A DNA stretch of 64,000 nucleotides. Source: Cinnamomum chago (Eukaryota > Streptophyta > Magnoliopsida > Laurales > Lauraceae). Where the stretch lies: positions 74,718,501 to 74,782,500 of the forward strand of contig CP142452.1 of assembly GCA_038049695.1 (NCBI GenBank), given 5' to 3'. Made by a program: the position numbers and the translations under genes. Below, piece after piece: positions 1-27,274 of this stretch. The notes beneath the pieces are model-generated. The model was not told where the DNA came from, did no database searches, and worked only from the letters and a program-made list of their open reading frames with translations. The number at the start of each line of letters is the position of its first letter. Within the stretch, counting starts at the first letter, position 1.

Positions 1-1289
1 GGATTACTGTGCTACTAGTCTACGTGGATGACATTGTCATTACTGGTCCAAATGCACAAATGATTCAGGCCCTCCAAGCTTCTCTTCATCAGACATTTCA
101 AATGAAGGATCTAGGCCCCTTACACTATTTCCTTGGTCTTGAAGTTCATCAATCGACTAAAGGTATAGTACTCAATCAGCACAAATATACGGTTGACCTC
201 ATTGACTTGGCTGGCCTTACTGCTTCAGCTCCCGTCGATACGCCGGTCGAATTGAATGTCAAACTCAGTAAAGAGGAGGGTGACCTTCTTCCTGATCCGA
301 CCCCATATCGCTAGTTGGTTGGTAGCTTGATCTACCTCACCATCACTCGTCCTGATATCTCCTATGCGGTCAACCTCATGAGTCAGTTCATGACTGCTCC
401 TCGTCACCTTCATCTGGCAGCTGTTCGCCGCATCATTCGGTACCTTATTCGCACACCGACTCGCGGGTTGTTTTTTCCATCCAACAATCCTCTCTCTCTC
501 CGAGCCTATTCCGATGCTGACTGGGCTGGTTGTCCGGATACTCGCAGATCGACGACAGGATGGTGCATGTTTTTGGGTGATAGTCTGATTTCCTGGAAAT
601 GCAAGAAACATGACAAAGTTTCCAAATCTTCTACCGAGGCTGAGTACCGGGCTATGTCTGCTGCGTGCTCCGAAATTCTTTGGCTCCGTGGTCTGCTCTC
701 AGATATTGGATTTCCCGCAGACGGAGCTACCCCCCTATATGCTGATAATACAAGTGCTATTCGGATTACTGAGAATCCGATTTTTCATGAACGCACTAAA
801 CACATCGAGGTTGATTGTCACTTCATACGTGATGAGTTTAAACGTAATGTCATCAGCCTTCCGCATGTCTCTACTGAACTTCAAATTGCTGATATTCTCA
901 CCAAAGGTCTTCCACGCCCACGACATCAATTCTTGGTTGGCAAATTAATGCTTGTTGATTCTCCCGCATCAATTTGAGGGGGGGTGTTAAATAGGCCCAA
1001 GGCCCATTTTAGATCCAGTCCAGCATGACTGTCTCACGTGGTTGATTAGGTCAAAGATCACACAGTTGTACATATTTCTGTAATTACCTTGTTGTAATTA
1101 GATTAGTTTCCTAATTAGATTAGTTTCCTAACTTAGAGCCTTGTTTTTAGGCTTGTAATGCTCTATATATTGAGGCTGGTTCTCCAAAGAAAGAGAAGAA
1201 GGATAATACAATTTCATAGCTTTATGCTATTTCAGAGTTCCATCCGTGAGTTATCTTGAGCTTGTCACGTACATCGTCCAAAACTTACA
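1..1289 (+). mobile_element. Ty1/copia retrotransposon, 3' part (RT end, RNase H, 3' LTR)
   Basis: The visible part begins inside the reverse transcriptase at the LLVYVDDIVITG active-site box and runs through the RT thumb. RNase H follows (DADWAGCPDTRRSTTG, KSSTEAEYRAMS, LYADNTSAI, HIEVDCHFIRDE), with the typical copia ending LTKGLPRPRHQFLVGKL. A purine tract with seven G (976-984) precedes an LTR at 985-1289. The 5' part lies outside the window. It is a fossil with about one break in the visible coding part. It sits upstream of the first visible AP3B exon, probably in a large AP3B intron, in the same orientation as that gene. The target duplication and LTR divergence cannot be judged because the other end is missing. 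Confidence 0.93.
985..1289 (+). repeat. 3' LTR of the first copia element
   Basis: The LTR starts TGTTAAATAGG directly after the polypurine tract and ends about AACTTACA (TG...CA), roughly 305 bp. It contains a TATA-like stretch (ctctatatatt, about 1160) followed by the likely transcript start and R region. The exact right end is inferred from the TACA terminus only, since no partner LTR is in the window. Confidence 0.7.
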
Positions 1290-2504
1290 ATGATGAAAGA
1301 AAATCTTAAAAAAAGAAATACATCACTGTATGAAATTAAGGCATATGTGTTTTGGTTATTTAGTGTGAACTTAAATAACGATAGGTGGTTTCCTTTAGTC
1401 AGATGAACATTACATCTAACCTATGATTGGTTAGATCTTCTAGAAAATGTGGTTTTGATGTTCCAAAATATATGCAAAAGGACCTCAAAAGCCTCAAACA
1501 TCATCTCAAGCTAAGAAAATAGGGAAAAAGTATTGGTTTTGGCCCTTTACCAATAGAACTCTGCCATACTCGATCCGGGGGTGCTGAATTTGAGTTGACT
1601 TGGTTGATTTTCAAAACTATGATCACGATCAAATTAGATCTTTTGTAGGGGAGTTTTCATTGGTTGTCTAATCAATTCATAGAGGGTAATTCTCGATGGA
1701 TTTAGATCCGTCTAGATTTCGTACTAAGAGATGGTAGTCATTAGGGAATAAAAAATGTTCGTTAAGTTGTTTAATTATAATTCCAGATTGATACAGGCCC
1801 TTAGCTATTTTAGGGGATTGGTAATATATTTAAGTTCTCACTTAAGATGGTTCGAACATGTCCAATGTAGACCAATAATGGTGCTAGTGAGGAAAAGTTT
1901 CTCTATGCAAGCTGATGGCCTCTCCAAGGAAAGGGGTAGGTGAATAGGACATCGGTGGAGGTAGTAAGAATAGATTTGAAGAAGTGTAACCTATCCAAGG
2001 ATTTGGCCCAGGATGGACTGGACTGGAATGAAGAAACAAAATTCATGTAGCTGACCCTAGATAAGGCTTTGATGATTATGACGATGATCAATATTTTTTA
2101 AAGTTGTTTCATCATAAGGGTGATTCTCTTTGGATTTATGTACTTACTGAAGTCCACCCTGATGGTTGGGTGATGTAGTCCCTTAGTCTTTAGAGAATCA
2201 GCAATATTTGTTAAGTTGTTTCATTATGATTCAAGATTGATATAATCCCTTAGTCATTTTAGGGGATCAACAATCTTTGTTAAGTTGTTTCATCATAATT
2301 CCACTGTCCAACCAGACAAACTGCTCCTTTCCTAAAGTTTTGCTAGTTGCTACCCTTATAATTTGTGGTAGTGGTTGTTAGTTGTGAATTGCAGAATAGG
2401 CATTATCTTGGGAGTAAAAAAACTTGGGTTAAATAGCGGTAGTGCATGGTTTACATCTTTGCAAGGCACTGACCGACTATGTTATGGATCTTTTGGTACT
2501 GCAG
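1290..2504 (+). other. AP3B: Intron sequence 5' of the first visible AP3B exon
   Basis: No coding exon is visible here. A phrase beginning gttaagttgttt recurs at about 1757, 2096, 2207 and 2279, with a following stretch of the type cccttagtcattttagggga. An RTE-type LINE tail (about 1815-2100) lies among these repeats. The stretch ends in a good acceptor, ctgcag, at 2504. Confidence 0.6.
1815..2100 (+). mobile_element. RTE-type LINE, 5'-truncated 3' end
   Basis: The translation in one frame reads LRWFEHVQCRP, then diverged sequence matching the C-terminus of plant RTE LINE proteins (family pattern LRWFGHVQRRP...RGRPKKTW...DLAQDR..W...IHVADP). The 3' end is GGCTTTGATGATTATGACGATGATC, the degenerate GAT-rich tail usual for RTE elements. 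Only the last 280 bp or so are present. This is typical 5' truncation, and the piece carries frame damage. Related tails occur in this window at about 3020-3055, 5045-5520 (minus) and 63575-63640 (minus). Confidence 0.75.
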
Positions 2505-17810
<15,306 letters not shown>

Positions 17811-18180
17811 TCTGTGTAGGGTTGTTAAAGATTTCAACACATTATGAAACAAGGTGTGTTGAAGATTGGTTTGGCCTGCTGTGTTTTCATTCTAAATGAT
17901 GAAGGAATTTTATTTGTATCCCATTCTATTATAAATGATGAGGTATTGGCCTTTGTGTCAGTTTAGATAAAAGCAGGATTAGTTGTATTGTTTTGCCTTG
18001 AATGACTCTCTCATGAAGAGAGTTGTGGTCTTGCAAACTAGCAATCTCTTTGTTTAGTCAGAAGGCTAAGGATTAGTTTTCTGCTCAAATGTTGCATTAA
18101 AACTGCATTTGCCTTTTGACTTCTGAGGCCATCTATGTGATGAGTTTCTCATATCATGTGCCTTGTATTTGAATTTGATC
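17811..18180 (+). other. AP3B: Likely AP3B 3' untranslated region and downstream sequence
   Basis: This follows the TAG stop at 17808-17810. It is AT-rich and without conserved coding sequence. The transcript end is not marked by a perfect AATAAA. It borders directly on the first MBD-unit relic at about 18185. Confidence 0.5.
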
Positions 18181-18184
18181 CATA

Positions 18185-18760
18185 TGATTAAATTCAGAGA
18201 GACGGAAGGGAGGCGCTTACGTTGTGCACCAGAACCTAACATCACCTCTGTGGAGATCAATGTAGCTGCACTGGCTGGTGATGCAGCCGGTGAAGCTATA
18301 GAATTGCCAGGGAAGAATGCCGATTCAACATTTCTAATGTGCTTTTAGAAGTGAGCATTGCTCCATGGCTGGTGTTGAGAGAGTTGACAAGCGGGGTGAA
18401 AGTAGAAGTCAGAGTAGAGGGAGGGGTTTTGGTCTTGGAGGCTAGACTGGCAACTTTACTCTCTTCTTTCTAAGAAATGTTCTTGTTATGGTTTTTATTT
18501 ATTTATTTAATTTGTTTGAATCCGTGGGATTTAGAATAGAAGGTTGGATTTAAAAGAGAGGTTTGTTGTTGGGTGCGTTCATTGTTCCTTCTTTGGAATC
18601 AAATGATGAAGATATCAGTGATGGGTCAGATTAAATGGAAGTTTGACACTATTACATTTGCTTTACAATCTAAACTACAGTTTACCTAAGTTTGATTGGT
18701 CGTGTTTTTCTATTTTTTTTGTATATGTATCACTCACCGTAAGAAATCTTGAAGTACCGG
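18185..18760 (+). pseudogene. U1: relic of MBD-family exon 1 and intron 1
   Basis: A short open stretch reads EPNITSVEINVAALAGDAAG..., which resembles the acidic N-terminal repeat of U4 (EPNTTPDETNIATLAEAMSEE). The following non-coding sequence (about 18530-18700: gggatttagaatagaaggttgga, then tttgttgttgggt, later tttacctaagtttgattggt) matches intron 1 of U4 (43880-44060) and of U3. The MBD half itself is not legible here. This is the leftmost trace of the MBD cluster and abuts the AP3B 3' end. Confidence 0.5.
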
Positions 18761-20540
18761 TTATTTGAAATGACAATTTGATGCATTTACATATGTTTTG
18801 CAATTTATGTAGACTTGAGTTTGATTGGTTATATTTATTATTTGTGGAAATGTAAAGATTTTGAAGCATTTAGTTGTTTGATTTACAAAGCGCGAACTGT
18901 TTGTTATGAGTTTGAAACAGTGGTAGGATTGAATGAAAAATCATTAATGTGATATGCCCAGTCTATGAATGTCAAGCGTTGATGGTTATTTCTTTGGTAA
19001 GATGAGATATTTGAGAATTCTTTTCATCTTTTGTGTTTGCTGGTATATGGTTTCCACAAAAAAAGCAGTGGTCGGTTCTCACATTAGGCCAATCAGACCA
19101 CCTATTTGACAAGTGTGGCTGGGTGGGCACGCTCATATGGTTTCTCCAAGTATCCAACCCATTCAGATCACACACGCAGACACCTTGTTTGTATCTATAT
19201 ACACTGGCTTGAATGCTGGATTAGGTCAGTGGTATAGGACTTGAGTGATAACCTTCTTCCTTTCCTCCACTTTTCTTTCCAAAATGAAAGTCTGCATTAT
19301 CGGTTTCTCCTTTTACTATACTTTGAGAAAAGGCCCTTCTCTGCGATTAGTTGAATTTGGGCATCTTGGCTAGCTATCCTTTAGAATCAATAGGAGTTGG
19401 TCATATGGTATTTATGTTTTAAAATATGATGTGTTAAATCTTTTGGTATGACCAAATCTTATTGAAGTAAAATTTGGAAAAAGTCCAATAAGAAGGGGCC
19501 ATTTATTCCAAGTAGCATGGATATTAGATTTTAACTATTCACCTTTTTGCGGCATTAGCTAATGACTGTTTGCGGCGTGCTCTAAACTATCACTATCCAT
19601 GCTTGCCATAGGCATCAAGGCCATCAAATGATCACAAGTAACAAGTCGATGAATATTCAAGCATCCATGTCTACCATAGGCATTGTAGCTCATTAAACGA
19701 TTAAAAGTAACCAATCAACAAGTTTTTATTAATTAATTATGGGTGGATTGGTTAATATATGATCAATATGATACAGGCCTACCTTGATTAGAGCGAGATA
19801 TAATAAGTCCTAAATCAAGTAGGAAAATATTATTTTGCGCAATTTGGGGCAATTATTGTGAGCCCTACTATTTTTGGATTTTAATTGTCTTCTAAGTTTT
19901 GAAAAATCATATCTTTAAAAATTTGAGGTATTTTCAAATTTAGGTTTTTTTCCCTCTAATATTAGGAAAAACTTTGCAAAAAATATATAAATTTACTTTA
20001 AAATGTTAAGAAAAGGATCGACAAATATGAAAATATTCTCAATCCCCTCTAAAAAAAAAATCTTGGCTCCATTGCTATTAGTCGGCAATCACTTGCGTCC
20101 TGGGATGAAAAATCCAAGCTCCACCATTGAGTCCAAGATTGATGTTTCAAAGCACGGAGTTTTCTGCAATAGAAAAGGGAAATCCAACACGTATGAAAAG
20201 AGAAGGAAGGATTTTTGGTGAGCGCAGCACCCTTGCATTATTGAAATTTAAAATGCCTTCATGCAAAGAGATGTTAGAATCCTAGACCGGGGAAATTAAA
20301 GAAACATATGCCTGCCAGGTTACTAATTGAATGGCACGAGTGATGTCGTTCCCATAGAAAACAGTTTCATTATAGCATGCATACAGAGGTTGCATGCAAC
20401 ATGAAAGTCAGACAATTGCACCATCCAATTTTTAGGCATTGTGGTGTTAGGATGCCAAAATTGATTCCATTTGGTTGTCGTAGACCTTGATTTAAGGGCC
20501 TCAAAATTAGACAATTTTTAGCCCTAGGAATCATGTGTTT
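18761..20540. other. Intergenic, little recognisable
   Basis: There is no conserved coding sequence. Around 19590-19715 a stretch containing catccatg...ccataggcat is present twice as an imperfect tandem copy of roughly 65 bp. Otherwise it is AT-rich spacer. Confidence 0.4.
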
Positions 20541-22110
20541 TTCGCTTGATTGATTTAATGGTGAATAAATTTTACTTCCAACATATTGGCTCTAATATTT
20601 GTTGTCTTTATGTTAAAACTATTTGTCTTTATTCACGGATTAACATGTTGTCGGAAAATGCAGGTATTTGTATTTATAAAAGCCTTAATTTTGTGGTTAT
20701 CCCAAATGTTAGCTCAATTCATGCATGCATCTTATCATCATCGATAAATCTGAGGGTTTGGATTTAACCTACGTGGGATCAAGTGGCTTCACAAACCAAG
20801 CCTCTTACAACTCAAAAAGACTTGCAACGAGTTAATGCTTAGACTTATTTTGGGACATAGCCTTAACAATAGATTGCCTCGTCTAATTGAGGCTCTAAAA
20901 GGGTCTATGTTCGGTTCGTTCCATCGGATACCAAACTCTGCCTTTTAACTAGCATGTATTTTGGTGAGACATGATGGACCCAATGGACTTAGACCTAAAT
21001 CATTTTTGTAATTCTTATTATTATTAGTATTAAAAATATTTAAATTAATGTTATTCAAGTAATAATGCAAATCTTATATAAGGGTCAAGTGAGACTCTCT
21101 TTTTGGGGAGGTTTCAAGTACAAAAGGGTGTACTCTCTTTAGGTACAAAAGCCCTTTTGTACTTGAAACCCCCCCAAAAAGGAGAGTCCCTCACCACACA
21201 TGATAAGAAAATCCCTCACTTGAATATTTCCCATATATATAAATATGTGTGTGCGTTTTTTTTTATATATCAATACTAATTCATCCGGTGCACTAGAAGA
21301 TCAAAGACCCACCTTCAACAGGAACCACAAAAATTACTTTCTTCTCGTGGTATTGCAAAGAGTCGTAATGCATTCAACCTAACAATCACCCTTGTTCCAT
21401 TTTTAGCAACTGCAATTGTCACCCATAGCTAATAAATTTTAGTTGTGTTATTTTAGTTGCGTTATTTTAGTTGTGTTATCCAAATTTTTAAATCAAGCAT
21501 CACATGTTTACCCTAATATTTGTTGCTTTTATGTTACAACTATTTATTTGTAGGATCAATGAGCTGTCATATAATGAATATATTTGTGCTTATAGAAGCT
21601 TTAATTTTGTGGTTATCTTAAATATCAGTTTAATTTATGTTGGCATCTTATCATCGTTCAATTAATTGCCAATCCCTCAGTGAGAGATAAATTACTCTAC
21701 TTGAGTCCATATCACCTGTCGAAGTTGTTATACCTTCACCGTGAGTATAGCAATAACAGTCCGCCACGTCAGGTGAATTTAAGGTTTAAAAAATTTAAAT
21801 AAGGAGAAAGTAGATTTTTTTTATCCCATCTTCTTAATTTATAGCCAACAATCATCATCCCACTCCCTGTGGGTGTGTATGATGAATTGCCACCAAATCT
21901 AATTTCATATTCATCATGACTATCTTCACTATTTGGGTTCCCTCACCATTTTTAAACTATAAAGTCTTAGGGAGAGAGCGGTGTGAAAGATATATCATTA
22001 TTTCATATCTTTTGTGATGAGATTTAGTGGATCCTGTATCCAAGCATAGCCTTATCCATTCCCCATACTTTCTATATATATTATAAGTATTTCAGTAATT
22101 CATCACATGT
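20541..22110 (+). repeat. Inter-unit spacer shared by the MBD units
   Basis: This matches spacer preceding the other units. A segment with taatatttgttg(t)ctttatgtta and ttaattttgtggttatc occurs at about 20590-20720 and again at 21510-21640, and is alike at 36410-36620. A segment with gagttaatgcttagactta ... gacccaatggacttagacc (20830-20990) is alike at 36670-36850 and 41890-42080. So the whole spacer, not only the genes, was duplicated. Confidence 0.65.
21089..21194. repeat. Long near-perfect hairpin
   Basis: Two arms of about 42 nt face each other across a loop of about 23 nt. The left arm contains GGTTTCAAGTACAAAAGGG and the right arm CCCTTTTGTACTTGAAACC. Only a few positions in the outer arms differ. 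It could be a foldback MITE or a source of hairpin small RNA. No coding function is suggested. Confidence 0.85.
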
Positions 22111-25100
22111 ATAAGACCGGTGACTCACATCTAACATGAAAAGCTTACCTAAAATGGATGGCTAAGATGCTGTCTATTACAAAATCACCGGTCTTGATCA
22201 TTCTCTGTGCCTTCAAGGTGTACAAAACCTTTTCTATTAGATTCATATACAAAAATAGTTAATCTATGGGTGCTGGAAAATCCGTATCCTTATCTTTTAG
22301 TACTAAACCTCATAAGGTTCCCTAACGCAATTAATTAAATTGATACCCCTTACCATATTTAGCAATGGAAACTTATCACCTACACGGTTAGAGCACCCCT
22401 CCTCGTCAATACCCCATTTTTAGCAATGACAACTCATCACTGCCAGTGACTCACATCTAACATGAAAGCTTACCTAAAATGGATGGCTAAGATGCTGTCT
22501 ATTACAAAATCACCGGTCTTGATCATTCTCCGTGTCTTCAAGGTGTACAAAATCTTTTCTATTAGATTCATATACAAAAATAGTTAATCAATGGGTGCTG
22601 GAAAATCCATATCCTTATCTTCTAGTACTAAACCTCATGGTGTCTGAACGCAATTAATTAAATTGACACCCCTTTCCATATTTAGCAATGGAAACTTATC
22701 ACCTACAGGGATAGTCCGCCTCCTCCTAGTCATTCATGCTATTTTTAGCAATGACAACTCATCACTGCCAATGACTCACATCTAACATGTAAGCATACCT
22801 AAAATGGATAGCTAAGATGTTGTCTATTACAAAGTCAACGGTCTTGATCATTCTCCGTGTCTTTAAGGTGAACAAAATCTTTTCTATTAGATTCATATAC
22901 AAAAATAGTTAATCAATGGGTGCTGGAAAATCCGTATCCTTATCTTCTAGTACTAAACCTCATAAGGTGCCTGAACGCAATTAATTAAATTGACACCCCT
23001 TTTCATATTTAGCAATGGAAACTTATCACCTACAAGGATAGTGGGCCCCCTTCCTAGTCATTCACACTATTTTTAGCAATGACAACTTATCAGTGCCGGT
23101 GACTCACATCTAACATGAAAGCTTACCTAAGATGGATGGCTAAGATGCTGTCTATTACAAACTCAACGGTCTTCATCATTCTCCGTGTCTTCAAGGTGTA
23201 CAAAATCTTTTCTATTAGATTCATATACAAAAATAGTTAATCGATGGGTGCTGGAAAATCCTTATCCTTATCTTCTAGTACTAAACCGCATGGTGTCTGA
23301 ACGCAATTAATTAAATTGACACCCCTTTCCATATTTAGCAATGGAAACTTATCACCTACACGGATAGTGCGCCCCCTCCTAGTCATTCACACTATTTTTA
23401 GCAATGACAACTTATCACTGCCAGTGACTCACATCTAACATGAAAGCTTACCTAAAATGGATGGCTAAGATGCTGTCTATTACAAAATCAACGGTCTTGA
23501 TCATTCTCCGTGTCTTCAAGGTGTACAAAATCTTTTCTATTAGATTCATATACAAAAATAGTTAATCGATGGGTGCTGGAAAATCCTTATCCTTATCTTC
23601 TAGTACTAAACCGCATGGTGTCTAAACGTAATTAATTAAATTGAGACCCCTTTCCATATTTAGCAATGGAAACTTATCACCTACACGGATAGTGCACCCC
23701 CTCCTAGTCATTCACACTATTTTTAGCAATGACAACTTATCACTGCCAGTGACTCACATCTAACATGAAAGCTTACCTAAAATGGATGGCTAAGATGATG
23801 TCTATTACAAAATCAACGGTCTTGATCATTCTCCGTGTCTTCAAGGTGTACAAAATCTTTTCTATTAGATTCATATACAAAAATAGTTAATCGATGGGTG
23901 CTGGAAAATCCTTATCCTTATCTTCTAGTACTAAACCGCATTGTGTCTGAATGCAATTAATTAAATTGACACCCCTTTCCATATTTAGCAATGGAAACTT
24001 ATCACCTACACGGATAGTGCGCCCCCTCCTAGTCATTCACACTATTTTTAGCAATGACAACTTATCACTGCCAGTGACTCACATCTAACATGAAAGCTTA
24101 CCTAAAATGGATGGCTAAGATGCTGTCTATTACAAAATCAACGGTCTTGATCATTCTCCGTGTCTTCAAGGTGTACAAAATCTTTTCTATTAGATTCATA
24201 TACAAAAATAGTTAATCGATGGGTGCTGGAAAATCCTTATCCTTATCTTCTAGTACTAAACCGCATGGTGTCTAAACGTAATTAATTAAATTGAGACCCC
24301 TTTCCATATTTAGCAATGGAAACTTATCACCTACACGGATAGTGCACCCCCTCCTAGTCATTCACACTATTTTTAGCAATGACAACTTATCACTACCAGT
24401 GACTCACATCTAACATGAAAGCTTACCTAAAATGGATGGCTAAGATGATGTCTATTACAAAATCAACGGTCTTGATCATTCTCCGTGTCTTCAAGGTGTA
24501 CAAAATCTTTTCTATTAGATTCATATACAAAAATAGTTAATCGATGGGTGCTGGAAAATCCTTATCCTTATCTTCTAGTACTAAACCGCATTGTGTCTGA
24601 ATGCAATTAATTAAATTGACACCCCTTTCCATATTTAGCAATGGAAACTTATCACCTACACGGATAGTGCGCCCCTTCCTAGTCATTCACACTATTTTTA
24701 GCAATGACAACTTATCACTGCCAGTGACTCACATCTAACATGAAAGCTTACCTAAAATGGATGGCTAAGATGTTGTTTATTACAAAATCAACGGTCTTAA
24801 TCATTCTCCGTGTCTTCAAGGTGACAAAATCTTTTCTATTAGATTCAAATACAAAATAGTTAATCAATGGGTGCTGGAAAATCTGTATCCTTATCTTCTA
24901 GTACTAAACCTCATGGTGTTTGAACGCAATTAACTAAATTGACACCCCTTTCCATATTTAGCAATTGAAACTTATCACCTACAGGGATAGTGCGCCTCCT
25001 CCTAGTCATTCACACTATTTTTAGCAATGACAACTTATCACTGCCAATGAGTCACATCTAACATGAAAGCTTACTTAAAATGGATGGCTAAGATACTGTC

Positions 25101-25464
25101 TATTACAAAATCAACGGTCTTGATCATTCTCCGTGTCTTCAAGGTGTACAAAAACTTTTCTATTAGATTCATTTACAAAAATAGTTAATCGATGGGTGCT
25201 GGAAAATCTGTATCCTTATCTTCTAGTACCAAACCTCATGGTGTTTAAACGCAATTAATTAAATTGACACCCCTTTCCATATTTAGCAATGGAAACTTAT
25301 TACCTACAGGGATAGTGCGCTCCCCTCTTAGTCATTGCGCCCCCCTCTAGTCATTCACACTATTTTTAGCAATGACAACTTATCAGTGCCAGTGACTCAC
25401 ATCTAACATGAAAGCTTACCTAAAATAGATGGCTAAGACGTTGTCTATTACAAAATCAACGGTC
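22111..25464 (+). repeat. Satellite-like tandem array, unit about 325 bp, left block
   Basis: The anchor gactcacatctaacatg (allowing one mismatch) starts at 22122, 22448, 22773, 23101, 23425, 23751, 24075, 24401, 24725, 25049 and 25394. Spacing is 324-328 bp, with 345 for the last. Each unit also holds gatggctaagatg, gtgtacaaaatcttttctat, ccttatcttctagtact and ccatatttagcaatgg. The same words occur once or twice in the 5' flank of each MBD unit, so the array is an amplified gene-flank segment. Units 23425-24074 and 24075-24724 share alternating variants (ctaaacgtaatt / ctgaatgcaatt) and look like a recent 650-bp dimer duplication. Confidence 0.95.
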
Positions 25465-27274
25465 TCAATTGTTAGGGATTTTGTATTTGCAATTTGATGG
25501 ATGCATTTCATTCTAGCATCATTTGATTTACACACTTGCATTGTTTTAAATAAACTTGAAATCTTGTTTTATTCATGCATTGTTTTTAAGAGATGTAAAA
25601 GTATTGTTTTATGCATGTTTTGTTTTCAATCTTGGATGCATTTGTTTTAAGAAAGAGTTTTCAAGAAATCAAGCAAGCCTTTGTTTTAAAAGTCTTTGAA
25701 TCCTTTTAGGCTTTTTATGTACATGTTTTTAAACATCTTAGAATATCTTAAAACATGTGTTTAAGCTTGATTTTAATGGCCCAAAAGATCCCCAAAGGAA
25801 AACTTCAAAAACCCAAAAAATGGGAAAATGGGGCAGCAGGCTCGGTCAACCGGCCATGTGTGGACGGTCAACCGGCCAAGAGGCCCGGTTAACCGGCCAC
25901 ACAGGGCAGGTTGACCGGGCTCCTGAGCACAACGGCTCTTTTTCTGACCGTTGGGCACCCGGTTAACCGGCCTGTCATGCGGTTAACCGGGTACACGCAG
26001 GAATCCCTCTTTTCAAGTATAAAAGCATTTCATTCTTTTGAAAAAGGGTGATCTTTGGTGGAACTAAAAAGGGGATTTTCAAGCCTTCTTTGAAGAGGTT
26101 TTTGAGAAGGAAAGGGGGATGATCTAAGAGACATCAAAGGGGTCATTAAGTGAAGCTTAAGCTTGGATCAACTAAGTTAAATCTCCAAGTAAGTTTTACT
26201 TTTAATTAATCATTTGTTATGTGCTTTATTTGAATCTTTGGAAAATGATTTCAAGCATGATAACCATGATGTGTTGAATCCTTTCTTCCTTTCATCTTTG
26301 ATATTCAAGATTGGATTCATCACTTTGATTTCAACCCAAGTTTTGTTTTAAACTTTCTTAATCATGCTTAGCCTAAATCTTTGATTTCTTTCATTGCATG
26401 ATTCCTTCACTTGGTTGAAACTTCCTTTGTTGTTTTCATTCATTTAAACTTTAGTTAAACTTATTAGTTTTGAAAACAACATTGCACATGCATCACTTGA
26501 TTAGGCTTAAACACTTTCATACAACTTGTGATCTTTAGATTTTCATATCATTCACAAGTGTGTAATTGTTCAAGTGATTTGCATAGAACTTCAATCATAT
26601 CTTTTTGTGCCTCAAACTTTCAAAGTGCATTAAGCACAAATTGATTGAGCTTACTTTTAAACTTGATTGAAGTTTTCACACACACACTTCATAAGCATAC
26701 ATCTTTGCATTCATTGAGTGTTTGTGTGAGTTAGGATTTTCATTTTCATATCCGCCTATTTAGAGGCAATTTATATGAGCTTAAATTGTATCTCTTAGAG
26801 TGATCTTTTGTGAAGACACTTTCTTTGAGAAATCCTTATTTGTAAAGGTTATTGCTTAGCCTTAGAAAAGCACATTGTGTAAGGGTTATTGCTTAGCCTT
26901 GAAAAGCATTTTGTAAAGGTTATTGCTTAGCCTAGAAAAGCACATTAAGAGGTTGTTGTTTAGCCTTGAAAAGCAACATTGTAAGGGTTATTGCTTAGCC
27001 TAGTAAAAAGCATACATAGTGGAAATCCGGTGGGGTGATTGGATCACAAGCCGGTAGTGGATGTAGGCATTGAGGCCGAACCACTATAAACCTTGGTGTT
27101 GTGGTGCTTGCATTTGTGGTGGTTGTTTTGTTAGCTTCCGCATATTGTTTGATTAATCATCACATGTGACTAATTTATGTTAAGAAATTAAAATTGGTTT
27201 AAATTGGTCATAGTTGTAGCACACCCTATTCACCCCCCCCTCTAGGGTTAGGATCCTCGTGGACTTTCATCAAT
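25465..27274 (+). mobile_element. Solo LTR (family A) with 5-bp target duplication, in the satellite
   Basis: The element spans 25470-27269 (1,800 bp). It starts TGTTAGGGATTTTG and ends GGACTTTCA, flanked by TCAAT on both sides (25465-25469, 27270-27274). It interrupts a satellite unit. Inside are repeated CCGGTTAACCGG-type motifs (25850-25990), a tandem run of phrases like ttgcttagcc...aaaagca (26840-27015), and near the right end cacccccccctctaggg. There is no coding region. A related copy in opposite orientation lies at 50952-52701. The size, TG...CA ends and 5-bp duplication indicate a solo LTR of a large-LTR retrotransposon. The lineage was not assigned. Confidence 0.88.
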
